Shown piece after piece: positions 23,240-35,185 of a stretch of 64,000 nucleotides of DNA. Position 1 is the stretch's first letter, and the number at the start of each line of letters is the position of its first letter. Source of the DNA: Epiperipatus broadwayi (Eukaryota; Onychophora; Udeonychophora; Euonychophora; Peripatidae); the NCBI GenBank assembly GCA_028023455.1, contig JAQFVV010012397.1, positions 4,606,888 through 4,670,887 of the forward strand. The letters are read 5' to 3'. Below the pieces are notes generated by a model. The model made no database searches and had not been told where the DNA came from. It saw nothing but the letters and a program-made list of their open reading frames with translations. A program made the translations under genes and the position numbers.

Positions 23240-24570
23240 GTGATGTGATGTGATGTATTTTGGCTTCTCCTTAAACGAAGTCAAGAATATCTCAACAAAT
23301 ATGCCCAGATAAACCTGTTAGCCACTTTATTTTCCATTCCTCATTCTAAGTCTTTTCATATTCTGCCCCATCCCATTTCCACAACATAATCTTTGTCAAC
23401 TCTATGGCCTTTATATCTAAATCCCCCTTATCTTTCCACAAACCCAGCATAAAAAACCCAATAACTCACTTTCTGTATAATCACTTTGTCATATCTATTC
23501 TCCCATAACTTCATTATCTGTACCCTTTCTACTTTCAAGCATTTACATTCAATCAACAGATGCCTAATATTTTCTATACCTTCCTTACACAATTTGCACA
23601 CTAAATCACCCATAGTTTTCTGTTTACATGTACATTCTCTTATTGCTAAAGATCCCACTCAAGCCTTAAACAATAAACTATTTTCCTTACTATTATCATA
23701 AATTAACTTGCATCCAATATTTAAACTCTTCTTACCCTCCATACTAGTTCTCCATCTCTCCAACTCCCTATATTTTATTAATGCTTCTATTCTTTTATCC
23801 CATTCCTTACCACTATAACACTCAGCAATCCTCCTAACACAATCATTCCACCTTTTATACAAGTATACTGATATAAATTTTTTATCCAAATCTTTTGCAT
23901 ACCACATTACCTTTCTCTCCCATCTTGTTACCTACCCTTTACTCATAACCCAATTAAACACTATTTTGGCTATTCTTTTACTATCCATAAACTTCAATCT
24001 ACCAAACATTTTCATTTTACTTTTTGCATCTCTCATATAAAAACTTGACCATCCCATTTCTCCTTGAATTGCCTCCTTTGCTGTCCACATCTCTGCATCT
24101 AATGCATGTCTTCCTACTTCCTTTTGTACTTTCTCTAAATAATCTAAAAACCCTTTTACTAACACATAGTGCATCATTACCATATGTTAACCCTGCTACT
24201 GCAACTCCCTTCCATACAATTCTAGCTACTTCATATTTATTATATGAAAATATTGTTAATTTCTTTACCAAACCCTTTCTTTTCTTTGCTTCATTTACCA
24301 ATTTTTTCTCCCATTTATCCAAGCAATTTTCCTGATTACATAAGATGATTCCCAAATATCTATTTTATCCACCACACTTAACTTTATATTCCCCAATAAA
24401 AATTCTACATATTCTCTTTCCCCAGTATTAACCATCATTATATTTGATTTTTCTTCACTAAATTTAATCCCCATCTCTTTACCCACCCTTGCACATGTCC
24501 TCAACATAATTTCCATATCTTCTCTTCTTTCTGCGCACAAAAAGATATTATCCACAAAAAAGACCCACAG
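23240..24570 (-). pseudogene. LINE 3' end (5'-truncated, frame-shifted) with microsatellite tail
   Basis: The minus strand reads a colinear LINE C-terminal half in several frames. FVDNIFLCAERREDMEIM at about 24490-24560 is the RT active-site block, with the usual second Asp of the DD pair replaced by Asn. It is followed by GKEMGIKFSEEKSNIMMVN (24440-24490) and GLTYGNDALCV (24170-24200). RWNDCVRRIAECYSGKEWDK lies at about 23800-23850. CKLCKEGIENIRHLLIEC (about 23540-23600) is a Cys/His cluster of the type found near the C terminus of many LINEs. The 3' end runs into three copies of a TGATG-type repeat at 23238-23256 (ATCAC on the minus strand), a typical microsatellite tail. The clade is uncertain. 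The element is truncated at the RT active site. Confidence 0.75.
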
Positions 24571-24695
24571 CTAAATATGGACAGTAGTGCTACCCACTAT
24601 AATCAATGGATGCTAGATGGTTTATCATAAAATCCCTATCAAGTGCCTACTTAACTGTTTTAACAGCTTATGTAAGTATAATAAATAGTATCGTG
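24571..24695 (+). repeat. Relative of the 19.1-19.8 kb repeat, lacking the ribozyme part
   Basis: GGACAGTAGTGCTACCCACT, then AATCAATGGATGCTAGA, then AAAATCCCTATCAAGTGCCT, then CTGTTTTAACAGCTTA align with the fold-back at 19071-19374 in the same order, with the central ribozyme-bearing piece missing. It directly abuts the truncated 5' end of the LINE. Confidence 0.55.
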
Positions 24696-24878
24696 TTGTT
24701 TTTGCAACTAAATATTTCTGGATCATTTCTAATTGAAAAAAATTAAAAAAAGATCTCGGCTTAATTGATTCTGGGCCCAATAAGCCACTCATTTATTCAA
24801 GTGTCACATAATTTCTCAAGAAATTAATTGTATGATTATTTGATTACAGCATCCTATTATTTAATTATCTCAACTTAT

Positions 24879-25041
24879 CTTCGGGTAAAAAAAGATACAC
24901 CCCAAAACACACAAATATATTTATAAAGAATATCAATATTTATATAACTTTGGTATTTAATCTTTGGGTAAAAAAACATACACACAAAAATACACAAATA
25001 TATTTATAAAGAATATCAATATTTATATAACTGTGGTATTT
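24879..25041. repeat. Tandem duplication, period 83 bases
   Basis: The block TCTTYGGGTAAAAAAA ... ATATCAATATTTATATAACT then KTGGTATTTAA occurs twice head to tail. Equivalent bases are 83 apart (24911 and 24994). The copies differ at only a handful of sites, so the duplication is recent relative to surrounding decay. Confidence 0.8.
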
Positions 25042-25424
25042 AAAGACCTAAAGATACATATATTATACAAAATAATAGACAAACTCTAATATTATTTAGT
25101 TAACAATGTTTTATTTTGCACATAATAGCAAAGGTAAAAAAATGATATCAAGCAGATAGTCTACTTATTACCAATAATATTAGTGTACCAAATGATTTCA
25201 TTTTGCGGGCTATTTCTAAAATATGGAATCATGAACACCGCAAAAAGGTGTAATTAAGGTTGATTTAATTAAGCACAGATATGCTTTGTGTAATATAAAC
25301 AATATAGTAATAAATTAAACATGAAACAAGTTTTACTTAAAAAAAATATGGAATAGGATGAAGTGATTCTACAAAACTTTTTAGAGCAGTTTCACTGAAA
25401 ATATTTATAGATGTAGAAATATAT

Positions 25425-25512
25425 TCTCAACTGTTCATGATGTAGTGGTAGCACATCTTCCAAATATGCACACAACATGGGCCCAAGTAGTTGCTAGATA
25501 AAAGTTTCTTGA
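25425..25512 (+). repeat. tRNA-like SINE head (weak)
   Basis: GATGTAGTGGTAGCACATCT resembles the D-arm/A-box part of a tRNA, and CATGGGCCCAAGTAG about 30 bases later resembles a worn B box. CTTCCAAATATG between them parallels the SINE head at 17835-17925 read on its minus strand. Fragmentary. Confidence 0.35.
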
Positions 25513-26425
25513 GATATCAACCAACTAGGATTTTTAAAAATTTCAGATTGTTGTCCTAAATCAATCCAAATAACCATTTACTGCTATTTTGTGAGTAGTT
25601 GTTTAACTATTCTTATAAAACAAATTATAATATTGTTTAAATTCCCATCAACTGTTAATTGAAAAAAAAACATGGTAGTAGTTTATTATTTACTGTTATT
25701 AATGAGCCCGTTTCTTTATAGTGGGCCTTTTAAATATTGTTTTATCTTTTTCTTTATCCTAGATAAGCCATATAAACAAAGTTCAAAAGAATGAGGAATA
25801 ATCATTAAGAGAGTAAAACAAAGTAATCAAGTTAATTAAAAAAATCAACTAAAGATCTGTAATTAATACATTTAACCCTCAATTAACCACTACAAGTGAT
25901 AAAATCAATTTCAAAAAAAAAATGTCTCATTTATAAAGCAATTATATAATTTAGTTTTTCTAAATAAAATATTTAATTATTTTAGGACACATCAAGCTTT
26001 TAAATAATTCAGTTATCTGGTATTGTTAATGAATATATTTTGTTTATAAGACTACTATAATCTGACTAGTTTCTTGCATTGAAATACTTATGTCTTTTCT
26101 ATTACCACCATAAAGTTTTTTGCAATTGAATTTATAATAGTTAAAAGTAAACACATCAAAAAAAAGATTCAAACTCTGAATGGCTATAAAAATCTAATAA
26201 TGTTGTTTGTGAGCAGATCATACTCATTGCCATGCCATTCATTTTATCAATGTTATCAGCTGCTCTTAAAAAATTATAACAGTTTTAGACTTAGCAAATT
26301 ATTTCATGTTCACATAAGAAGAAAGTACAATTAAAATATAGAATTAGCACAAAATAAAAACTTTTGATAAAGCCTGAGGAAGCACTCAAGAAATCCTGTA
26401 ATTTTATAATAAAAAATGTATATTT
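25513..26425. other. A/T-rich spacer, nothing recognised
   Basis: No recognised repeat or coding trace on either strand. Confidence 0.4.
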
Positions 26426-26429
26426 ATTT

Positions 26430-27090
26430 TTAAATTAAGTCTCCTTTATAATATTGTCTATTTGATGCTATGCACCAGCCTAAATATGTTTTTAACTGTT
26501 CAATGAAGTCCTGACACTTTTGCAAAGTGATTCCATTTAATGGCTCTGTTGTTTTTTTTCCCACTACTTCCAAGTTTAAATTTTTTTTTAAAGACACTTT
26601 TTGATTTAGGGAAATAAAAAGAAGTTGCTTAGAATGAGATTCAGTAAATATTAATGTGGATGAATAATCTGACAAATGGTGATTTGGATTAAAAATTATT
26701 TCATACCCAAGGCATTGGGCATTGATGGATTGTTATAGTGTAACCTGCACTACTCACTTTACCAGAAGTCAGAACATTTTGATTTTACTGCATCATACAA
26801 ATGTTTCAGAATTTATCAATAAAATTCCTGATTATTGCAAACAAATGCAAGTGAACAATGGCATTTACATAAACAAAATTAATATCATATTGGCATTGGA
26901 CATCACTTGTTGTGCTTTTTTGAGACATGATGAATTTGAACTCATCCATTAAACCTCGTATAAACTTGTGTTTTCCCCATGGCAGCTTGCTTGTAAGCCA
27001 TTTCAAGTATTACAACCATTTCTTCTGCTATTTTTTTTAAATAGAAACAATTCCATATTGTTTCAACTTTTCAGCCATCACAAAAAAGAC
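26430..27090 (-). pseudogene. Collapsed mariner-type transposase
   Basis: On the minus strand, AYKQAAMGKTQVYTRFN (26948-27000) matches the paired-like helix-turn-helix of mariner-family transposases (the AxGxxQVYxWFxRFK type). KIAEEMVVILEM upstream (about 27000-27040) matches the preceding helix. After a shift, DINFVYVNAIVH (about 26865-26915) matches the linker that begins the next HTH. The end is better kept: LFISLNQKVSLKKN (26590-26640) matches the FLFPKLKxxLKG block, and LGWCIASNRQYYKGDLI, then stop at 26430, matches the usual C terminus (RCxxxxGxYFEGD). Catalytic D residues between these blocks are not found, because about half the protein is missing. Dead relic. Confidence 0.75.
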
Positions 27091-29923
27091 AAATAAGTAA
27101 GTCATACTCAACAACAAATTTACTAAACAGCTCCATGACTTCACATGACGACATTGGTTGCCAGAATTATGTAAGGAGATCTCCATAAGCAGCATCTAGC
27201 ATCAGAAGCATGTACTACCAATGCAGTCATCCATCAGAGAATGATTTTAAGTATTTTGGGTACCTTCTTGTACTATAAATATTAATATTTGACAAATTTT
27301 CATGTTTATTTCATTTAAAAAAATAGTTATTTAACTAACATGAATATCATTTTCTTTTATTTTTTTTGTAGAATATATTGTAACCTAAAAGAAATTTAAA
27401 ATGAGAATGAGATAAACAATCTCTCATGAATAAATAGCCAAAATATTGTAACCAATAAGAAAAAGAATAATAAACAATGTCACATAAACAATCAAAATAA
27501 TAATATTATAGACCAAAAGAGATAACACATAGGTTAAGCTCAGAGGATTTTAAAATGCCACATGTCACAATGCCAAAAACAAAGGGGTAAATAATTATGA
27601 TAATCATTATTAAAACAAAGTTAATACTAATAACTAAAGAGGAAAAGACCTCATATTTTTATAAATGTAATAACTTTTAATATTGGAAGCATATGTCATT
27701 AAAAATGTTAGGTTACTTTAAAAATCTCCACTCACTACACATTTTCCACATAACCTCTTACTACCTTAATAAACATTTTAGTACCATGAGCAGACTTAAT
27801 ATTAAGTTTTATAAAATAAGAACATGCTTCTTATGTTTTTGCCACATCAATCTCTTCTTTTGAAATAGTTTTTTTCAAGTAAAATAATATTTTTAATAAG
27901 ACTGTATGTAAAATACAGTGAATATCTTAGAATTAACATGACTAAAATTTAATAATAATAAAATTTATTCTTCTCTTCTAATTATTGATGATTATTAAGC
28001 AAAAAATGAGATCCTAGTAACAAAACAATGAGGCATACTCTTATTTCTAAGATAATGTCTTCCAAAATTACAATAATAGTAATAATATTAAAATTTTAAG
28101 TAAACAACATTAACTCTGAATTTAAAATAAAATAATATACTAGGAAGGCATTCAGATATAATGAGTGGATATGTTATTTTATGGCCACTCAAATATCACA
28201 CTAATAAACCTACTTAAATTATTTTCTGAATTTGAACAAAGCAATTCCATTATTTAAATTCATGATTAATCAATAAAATAATCTTATAAATAGGACAAAG
28301 TAATCTCAAAACAAATTTAGTGATCTTTCACAAATAAACAAAATTGATTCAAGTTATCTTGAATAATGAATAAACAATTATAATTATTATATTAAATAAA
28401 ATAATTACTTTCTTAGATGTTCTTGTAACATCTTAAATATAATTTTTATAAAATGGCTTTTATGTCAAATTCTCAATGTTCATTTACTCTCAATGCATAC
28501 AATTAAAAATAATTATAATAAGTTTTATGATATTCAGATTTCTGAAAATGTGTAAATGATGATGAAAAACACAAAGAAAATTTAATTGACAATAAAACTA
28601 TTTATTTTAACATTAAACACATAACAAATAACAACTCGGTTATCTTATCATGTCATTAAACAAATTTTTCTCCTGATAATTTAACCAAACATGGAAATGT
28701 CAGATAATTGCAGTTTACAATCTTATTATACAAAAAGAAAAAAAAAAGATAGATAAATAAATAATATGGCTGGTTAATAAAATTTCCTATAATTTTGACA
28801 CTTGTCTACATTATCACACTTATACATGATAGTCTTGCTATTATAGTGTCACTTATGAATGTATTTAACATAATTTATAAACTATAAACTTACCAATATA
28901 GTGGTGAGATGAATGCTGAAGAAGATGTATATTAATTATTAATGCTATATACAATTAAAAAATGTTAAATATTTATTGAATTTACATCTTGAGGTGCTGA
29001 CAAAATACAGGGAACATACACATCAAAGAATATATATTAAAAGTGCATCTAAAAGTAAGGATGGCATTCCTTAATATCTATGAAAAACATATCAATTGTC
29101 AGGATAAAGTCATGATAATATATTACTCATGATTTTATAAAAAATATACTACAAACAAAATCCCATTTGAAATAATAAATTAAAGGCAAAGAAAATTGGT
29201 GGGATGAACTCAAAAGAAAGTACCTATATATGAGGGCAGTATATAAATTAGGACTTAATATCTAATCATATTAGAAATGAGAATGAATCATCAGGAATAA
29301 TAATAATAAATAGGGTTTCCATTAAAGCATTACATGCTTACATATACAAAAAGAAACAATATAATTCACTGAAAAGATGTAATAATGAGAGTTCCTAAGT
29401 GACAGTCTCCTTTAAATTATGTTAGTGAGATAATAAGAGACACAAATGCAACAGTTTCTTAAAATCAAATAACAGCACACAGAAAGGTAATGACACAATC
29501 TATATTAAAATATATTGGCAAGATAAAAATGTTCTTAAATCAAGAGAGAGACTAATGCTATTTCTCTTGAATAAATACAACAACTAATTGATCTGTAAAA
29601 CTAATAAATGGATAATTAATGCTAAATATAGCTTAATAAAGTTAGAAATAAAATAAGCAATAGAATATACATAAGCTTCTATTTTGTTCAGCGTAAGCAT
29701 ATATATTAAAAAATAAATAACTTTATAAGAAGACCACACATAATAGTTTTAAAATATAATATTATCAAATGATAATATTCTGAAAATGACAATATAACTC
29801 ATAAATAACACATAAAATTATATTAAATAAGATTGTATATAAAAATAATAATAGTATTTAAAATAAGAATCATAAATATTAAAACTTAAATATTAACTAA
29901 GACTTTAACCTCAAGAATATGAT
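27091..29923. other. A/T-rich spacer, nothing recognised
   Basis: About 2.8 kb without a recognisable frame, repeat partner or RNA fold. There is an A-purine bias on the plus strand from about 27400 to 29900, but no motif I can name. Confidence 0.4.
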
Positions 29924-31109
29924 GCATGTAAAAATGCAATATTAGGAACCCCTACAGGTCTTAACAACAAGCTTATACCTTGGAAGAAAAGAGGGAAACT
30001 GGGAACCCTTCTTTACATCAACCTACTTTCTATTTAAATAGGTGAAGCTGAAGCAGTTAGATCTAAGAGCATGAATCTATTCAATACTTCACTGATTAAG
30101 TCGACATTTATTATTACACATTAATACTCATGAAATCTTTCGATTTACAATGAGTCAATGAAAAGATCTTATAGTTAGAAATCTATTAAGTAAACCCTTT
30201 TACCAATTATTAAAATAATTAAAATAAAAGTTATCTTGGTTCCAACCATTTAAGAACAATTAATAAAGTAAATAAAGTTCTGAAGACACTGAAGATATCC
30301 AGCTTACAATAACAGCACAATTAAGTCTTATAAACTGTATTTTACATTATAATTAAGTATAAAATATTTAAGAAAAATGCCAGCAAAACATGTATCACCA
30401 TTCACTTAGATGCAAATATTCCAGAGATAAAAGCAACTACAATAATACATATTTCATATTCTAATATAATGTCATTTAACTTTTCCATCCTTTAAAAGCA
30501 CATTTTATTAATGATAAGCAGGAGGAGAAATTTTTTTTGAAATATTATATTTTATAAATAATCAAAATAAGAGTCATAGATCACATGACCCTATTCTCTT
30601 AAGCTTGTAGGTTATAAACAATGAGGATTGCCAATTCCTCAACAAGCTTTGTGATAAATGCTTAGCCAGAGAAAGCATTTAAAATATCTCTGTCAGGAAC
30701 CTCCCCCAACCTCTGACCATGGCTTCATGCTTGGCACTCAACAGAGAGGTGTTAGGGTAGATTCAGACCCTAGATCTAAAAATATCAACACAAAGCCAGC
30801 ATTTATTTTATTATATTTTATGATGGAGTAAATATATAAATAAAAATAATGAAAGAAACAGAGAGAGTAGACTTCCATAATAATCACAGGATAATTTATA
30901 ATAAACCTGGAGAAAAAATAATAATTCAGGAGCATTTATATTTTTCCAGTGCTTCAGCTTCACCTATTTATATAGAAAGTAGGTTGAAGTAAAGAAGGAG
31001 TTCTACTCTTGAATATTTCTTGGGGTTCCCCTTTTTTCTTCCAATGTGTAAGCTTGTGGTGGTTAAGACCTGTAGAGGTCCCCATCTTTGCATTTTCAAC
31101 CACACATGC
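29924..31109. mobile_element. Element with ~140-base inverted termini, no transposase
   Basis: The left end (29924-30065) starts GCATGTAAAAATGCAA and continues with CCCCTACAGGTCTTAA, AAGCTTA, CTTGGAAGAAAA, then CAACCTACTTTCTAT and AGGTGAAGCTGAAGCA. The right end (30945-31109) is its reverse complement at roughly 80% identity, with one extra piece. The interior of about 880 bases has no transposase frame. Long inverted ends around a non-coding core fit a non-autonomous DNA transposon. No clear target duplication could be seen, so the superfamily is unknown. Confidence 0.65.
30728..30778 (+). repeat. tRNA-like A/B-box pair inside the long-TIR element (weak)
   Basis: TTGGCACTCAACAGAGAGG resembles an A box and GTAGATTCAGACCCTAG, about 25 bases on, resembles a B box. 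The spacing is short for a tRNA, and no tail or second copy was found, so this could be chance. Confidence 0.25.
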
Positions 31110-31435
31110 TTTATGTTTATTGCCTTAGTAAATATTATCTTATAAATACTATTTTGGAAAATACTTTAAATAGAATATAATAAGTTTCATAAAACAATAA
31201 CCGTCATTTATTTTAATTTCAATGGTGTAAAGAAAAATATATTTCCTTAGTTTAATGTGAAATAGATATAATAAATATATTGCAGAAAGTAAAATAATTA
31301 TTACACTGATACCATGGACAATAACAAATATCTATTAAGATAACAACATAAATAAACATGTGTTTGAGTAATAAAAGTTGAATAAATGAAATGTTTTTTT
31401 ATTAAAGTATGTGCAGCTTCATATATGACATATAT

Positions 31436-31437
<2 letters not shown>

Positions 31438-31529
<92 letters not shown>

Positions 31530-31556
31530 TACTACTACTATTATTATTATTATTTA
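31438..31556. repeat. (TTA)n microsatellite
   Basis: About 40 nearly uninterrupted TTA/ATT units, with a short run of ACT variants at 31527-31539. Together with 31921-31949 it brackets a TIR element, as if that element had inserted into the array. Confidence 0.95.
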
Positions 31557-31597
31557 TATAAATAAGCATTTATTTTTATAGCATCCATAGATAATTG

Positions 31598-31916
31598 TAA
31601 TTACATTCATATCCGCCTTTCAAGCCAATTGTGCAAACGCTTTGCGAGTGTTAAATAATAAATGAATACCCTCTGACCAATACAAGATATAGAATTTATG
31701 CAGGAATAAAAAGAATCCCTCTTATTCCTACGACTCAAATATTTATATATGAGCAAATCTGAAGTACTGGCACAGAAGGCATGATGATAGAACGGTCACT
31801 TTAAATTACTATATACAATGTCTGAATGAATGACGCCAATGAAATTTTCTAGAATTTACTAAATGTCATTCCAACTGAAACTTGCACAATTGGCTTGAAA
31901 GGCCGATATGAATGTA

Positions 31917-31920
<4 letters not shown>
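31598..31920. mobile_element. 323-bp MITE with 39-base terminal inverted repeats
   Basis: The left terminus 31598-31636 (TAATTACATTCATATCCGCC ... GTGCAA) and the right terminus 31882-31920 are reverse complements with one mismatch in 39. (TTA)n flanks both sides, so a short TTA- or TA-type target duplication would be hidden. The interior is related in inverse orientation to the 333-bp tandem units at 33958-34624, sharing CCAATACAAGATATAG-, TTCCTACGACTCAAAT- and GAATGACGCCAATG-type blocks. No coding capacity. Confidence 0.8.
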
Positions 31921-31949
<29 letters not shown>

Positions 31950-31985
31950 GTTACTACTTCTGCTACTGCTGTTGCTGCTGCTGCT

Positions 31986-32049
<64 letters not shown>

Positions 32050-32062
32050 ATAATAATAATAA
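31917..32062. repeat. Compound trinucleotide array (TTA, CTG/CTA, CTA, TAA)
   Basis: TTA units (31921-31949) pass through mixed TAC/TGC/TGT triplets (31950-31990) into about 22 CTA units (31991-32048) and then AAT units. The open frames across it (poly-Thr, poly-Val, poly-Ile) are artefacts of triplet repetition. Confidence 0.9.
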
Positions 32063-33957
32063 TAAAACACAGGTTTTGATATCTAGAATTGAATGTTCTT
32101 TATTAAAAAACATGAAATTCTAAAATAACCTTGTTTTGAAACATCGATAATTTAAAAAAAAAAACTTTTTAAAATAAATATTTTTCAAAACAATTATGCA
32201 ATTCCAAGTCTTTACTAGTATTAATAATTTAGATATATATTAAATTAAACTTGAAATATCAGCTATTTATTATATAAATGTTATAATTAATTAAAGTTCT
32301 TATATAACTGAAATGATAATAGCGCTGAATTTTTATGTACAATGAAGTGCAAAATTCAAATAATAATGATTTAAAATTTATAAAATACTCAATAAGCTTT
32401 TTTATAATGTTTCCAAGTAATGCAAACCTTGAGCACTTGAAGTTATCAATTCAGAATTTAAGTCTGGATAAAGTTAATTTCCTAGTAACTCATTTTAACT
32501 TTTAAGCAAATAATATTATTTAAAACAACATTAAAAGTTATCAAATTAAAACAATTAAATGTTCTAACCAAGCAAGAAAATATCTGATTACAAGCAAGTT
32601 TGTGCAAATATATCTTATTTATAACCTAGGCCATGTGATTACTTTTTGATTAGAGAAATTGACATTTTAATGTATTCCTGTTTGATCTTCATTGATTTGA
32701 GCTTATAAACTTATTAGAATATTAAGAAAACTTCTAAAAATAAACTCATTTGCATATTCCAAATCTTTCTGGAAAACTATTATGTCTAGACAGATAAATT
32801 AATTATTACATTTTTTTAAAACAAATTATTTAGAAAACCAAAAATATTATAATGAAATGAATAATATACAGTGATAAAATTACATGATTTTTAACCAAAA
32901 ATATTACTTATTTTAATTCACCTAAGCTTCCAAAAAAAATTAAATATATATCTTTTTAGAATAAAGATATCTAAGAGTAAATTTAATCTTAAATTTAACA
33001 TTTTTTTAAAGAAATTAAAGCAACATCTATGCAAACATATTCACACATATCCTAATCTTTAATTTTTAAATTATTAGCTTTACTATTATTTTTTTAATTA
33101 ATTCAATTTGAAACTATTTGATTAAAATATTTTATTCTATAATTAAGATTAAATAAAGCATTTTAATAGTTATTTTAAACATCAACAACCCAGCCTCAAG
33201 GTTTTGAACTTGGGTTTTAAGTTTTTACACTATAATGAATCTTTAAGATACTTTAATAATTAAATTAAGATAGTTTTAACCTTATTATTTCACAAGAATA
33301 TAAACAGGCTACTACTTTTGAAGTTATAAAAGTTACAAAATTTTGATAAATTAGCTTGTCATATAGCTAAACATAGACTATTAAGCAGCGACAAAGTTTA
33401 TCCATCACAGAAATTAAACTACTGAAAAAATTTTTAAATATTAGGCTAAGCTCAACATTTAGCTTCAAGCAAAAATTAAAATTTACAATGTATATATATT
33501 ATGAGTATCACATTTTTAGACAACACAATCCTAACAAGTTCAAATATAGCCAAGTATTCTGTTATATTTCAAATATACAATTATTTTTACTGGAAAAAAT
33601 GTGCTATTGAATTCTAATAGAATGAGTAAGCTAGGTGATTTCAGTTAGGCAAAGCTAACATAAATCTTAAAATATTACATATTGTTTTTAAAAATAATTA
33701 GATAAAAAAATGAAGATTGTTATATCTGTGTAGAGAATGTTAATGTATGAATGCTTATTGATCAGTTGATCATTATAATCATACCTCTGTATGGTCAGTC
33801 AAAAATGTCTTAATATGAAGTATAATGCCAAATGGTGATAGTATGTCTGCACACATCAGCACTCAAAGTATTTAACTGTACACATCTCCATAAATAGTAA
33901 GAAAACATATTCATATTTTGAATCATTAGTTAATCCAGAACAAAAGGAATCCTCTTA
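32063..33957. other. A/T-rich spacer, nothing recognised
   Basis: No recognised frame, repeat or fold. Confidence 0.45.
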
Positions 33958-34624
33958 TTTACATATGATTAAGTTTTAGTTGGAATGACGTTTAGTAAAT
34001 TCTAGACAATTTCACCCACATCATTCATTCAGACATCGTATATAGTAATTTAAAGTGAAGGTTCCATCATCACACTTTACTTGCCAGTACTTCAGATTTG
34101 CTCATATATAAGCATTTGAGTTGTAGGAATAAGAGGATTCCTTTTGTTCCTGCATAAATACTATATCTTGTATTGGTGAGAAAGTATTTATTTATTATTA
34201 ACACTCACAAAATGTATGCACAATTAGCTTAAAAGGCTGATATTTGGATGTATACAATTGAAAATATATGCTATATAAAATAAATGCTTATTTACATATG
34301 ATTAAGTTTCAGTTGGAATGACGTTTAGTAAATTCTAGACAATTTCACCCACGTCATTCATTCAAACATCGTATATAGTAATTTAAAGTGATGGTTCCAT
34401 CCTCACGCTTTATTTGCCAGTACTTCAGATTTACTCATATATAAGCATTTGAGTTGTAGGAATAAGAGGATTCCTTTTGTTCCTGCATAAATACTATATC
34501 TTGTATTGGTGAGAAAATATTCATTTATTATTAACACTCACAAAATGTATGCACAATTAGCTTAAAAGGCTGATATTTGGATGTATACAATTGTAAAAAT
34601 ATGCTATATAAAATAAATGCTTAT
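33958..34624. repeat. Two head-to-tail copies of a 333-bp unit
   Basis: TTTACATATGATTAAGTTT recurs at 33958 and 34291, and all blocks between repeat with a 333-base period at about 95% identity. The unit contains TTGGAATGACGTTTAGTAAA, TCTTGTATTGGTGAG and GCACAATTAGCTTAAAAGGC. It is related to the MITE at 31598-31920 in opposite orientation, so a transposon-derived unit has been tandemly duplicated. Compare metazoan satellites derived from MITEs. No coding capacity. Confidence 0.85.
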
Positions 34625-35185
34625 TAAAATCAACAATAAAAAACTATGACTGTATTGCAAGAAACAAAAATATTTAGTTAATAATAATAATAATTAATAA
34701 ACATTGCATTTATTTGATTGTATGCAGTGAAATGACCAAAATATTTTAAATATACACAGTTCTTAGAGAAAAAAATTTTTTGAGTCCCATCTACATTTTA
34801 AACATGACAACTAATCCATAACATGCACACATGTTTACATTCTTTACAGGTCAATATTTCCAATTATTAACATAATTAATTAGAATAGTATAATATTACT
34901 TTACAAAATGTATATCTGCGTATTTCAGAAATAAAAAATATATTTATTTACTATCCAAAATTATAAAATGAAATAAAATGAAATATTTTAAATTTAAATG
35001 TAAAATGAAATACTAAAACACTTTTATTTTATTTTCTGGTTTCAGTTTTGTATGTACTTAAATAAGTTCTCTTTTCCATTAAAATTGTAGAATATTTTTA
35101 TAACTTGTTGGTTCAGTCTTTTAATTTGATGCTTCCTTGTTTTTTTTTAATACAAAAATGGTAGTGAAACACAATGTATATATAT
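34625..35185. other. A/T-rich spacer, nothing recognised
   Basis: Nothing recognised beyond low-complexity A/T tracts. Confidence 0.45.

Noticed and set aside
23486-24335. Plus-strand frames opposite the LINE
   Set aside because: They are antisense shadows; the minus strand holds the recognisable RT and Cys/His motifs.
31859-32123. Open frames with poly-Val, poly-Thr and poly-Ile
   Set aside because: They are translations of (TTA)n and (CTA)n arrays.
33958-34624. CRISPR-like or direct-repeat array
   Set aside because: There are only two long units and no short repeat/spacer pattern, in a eukaryotic context.
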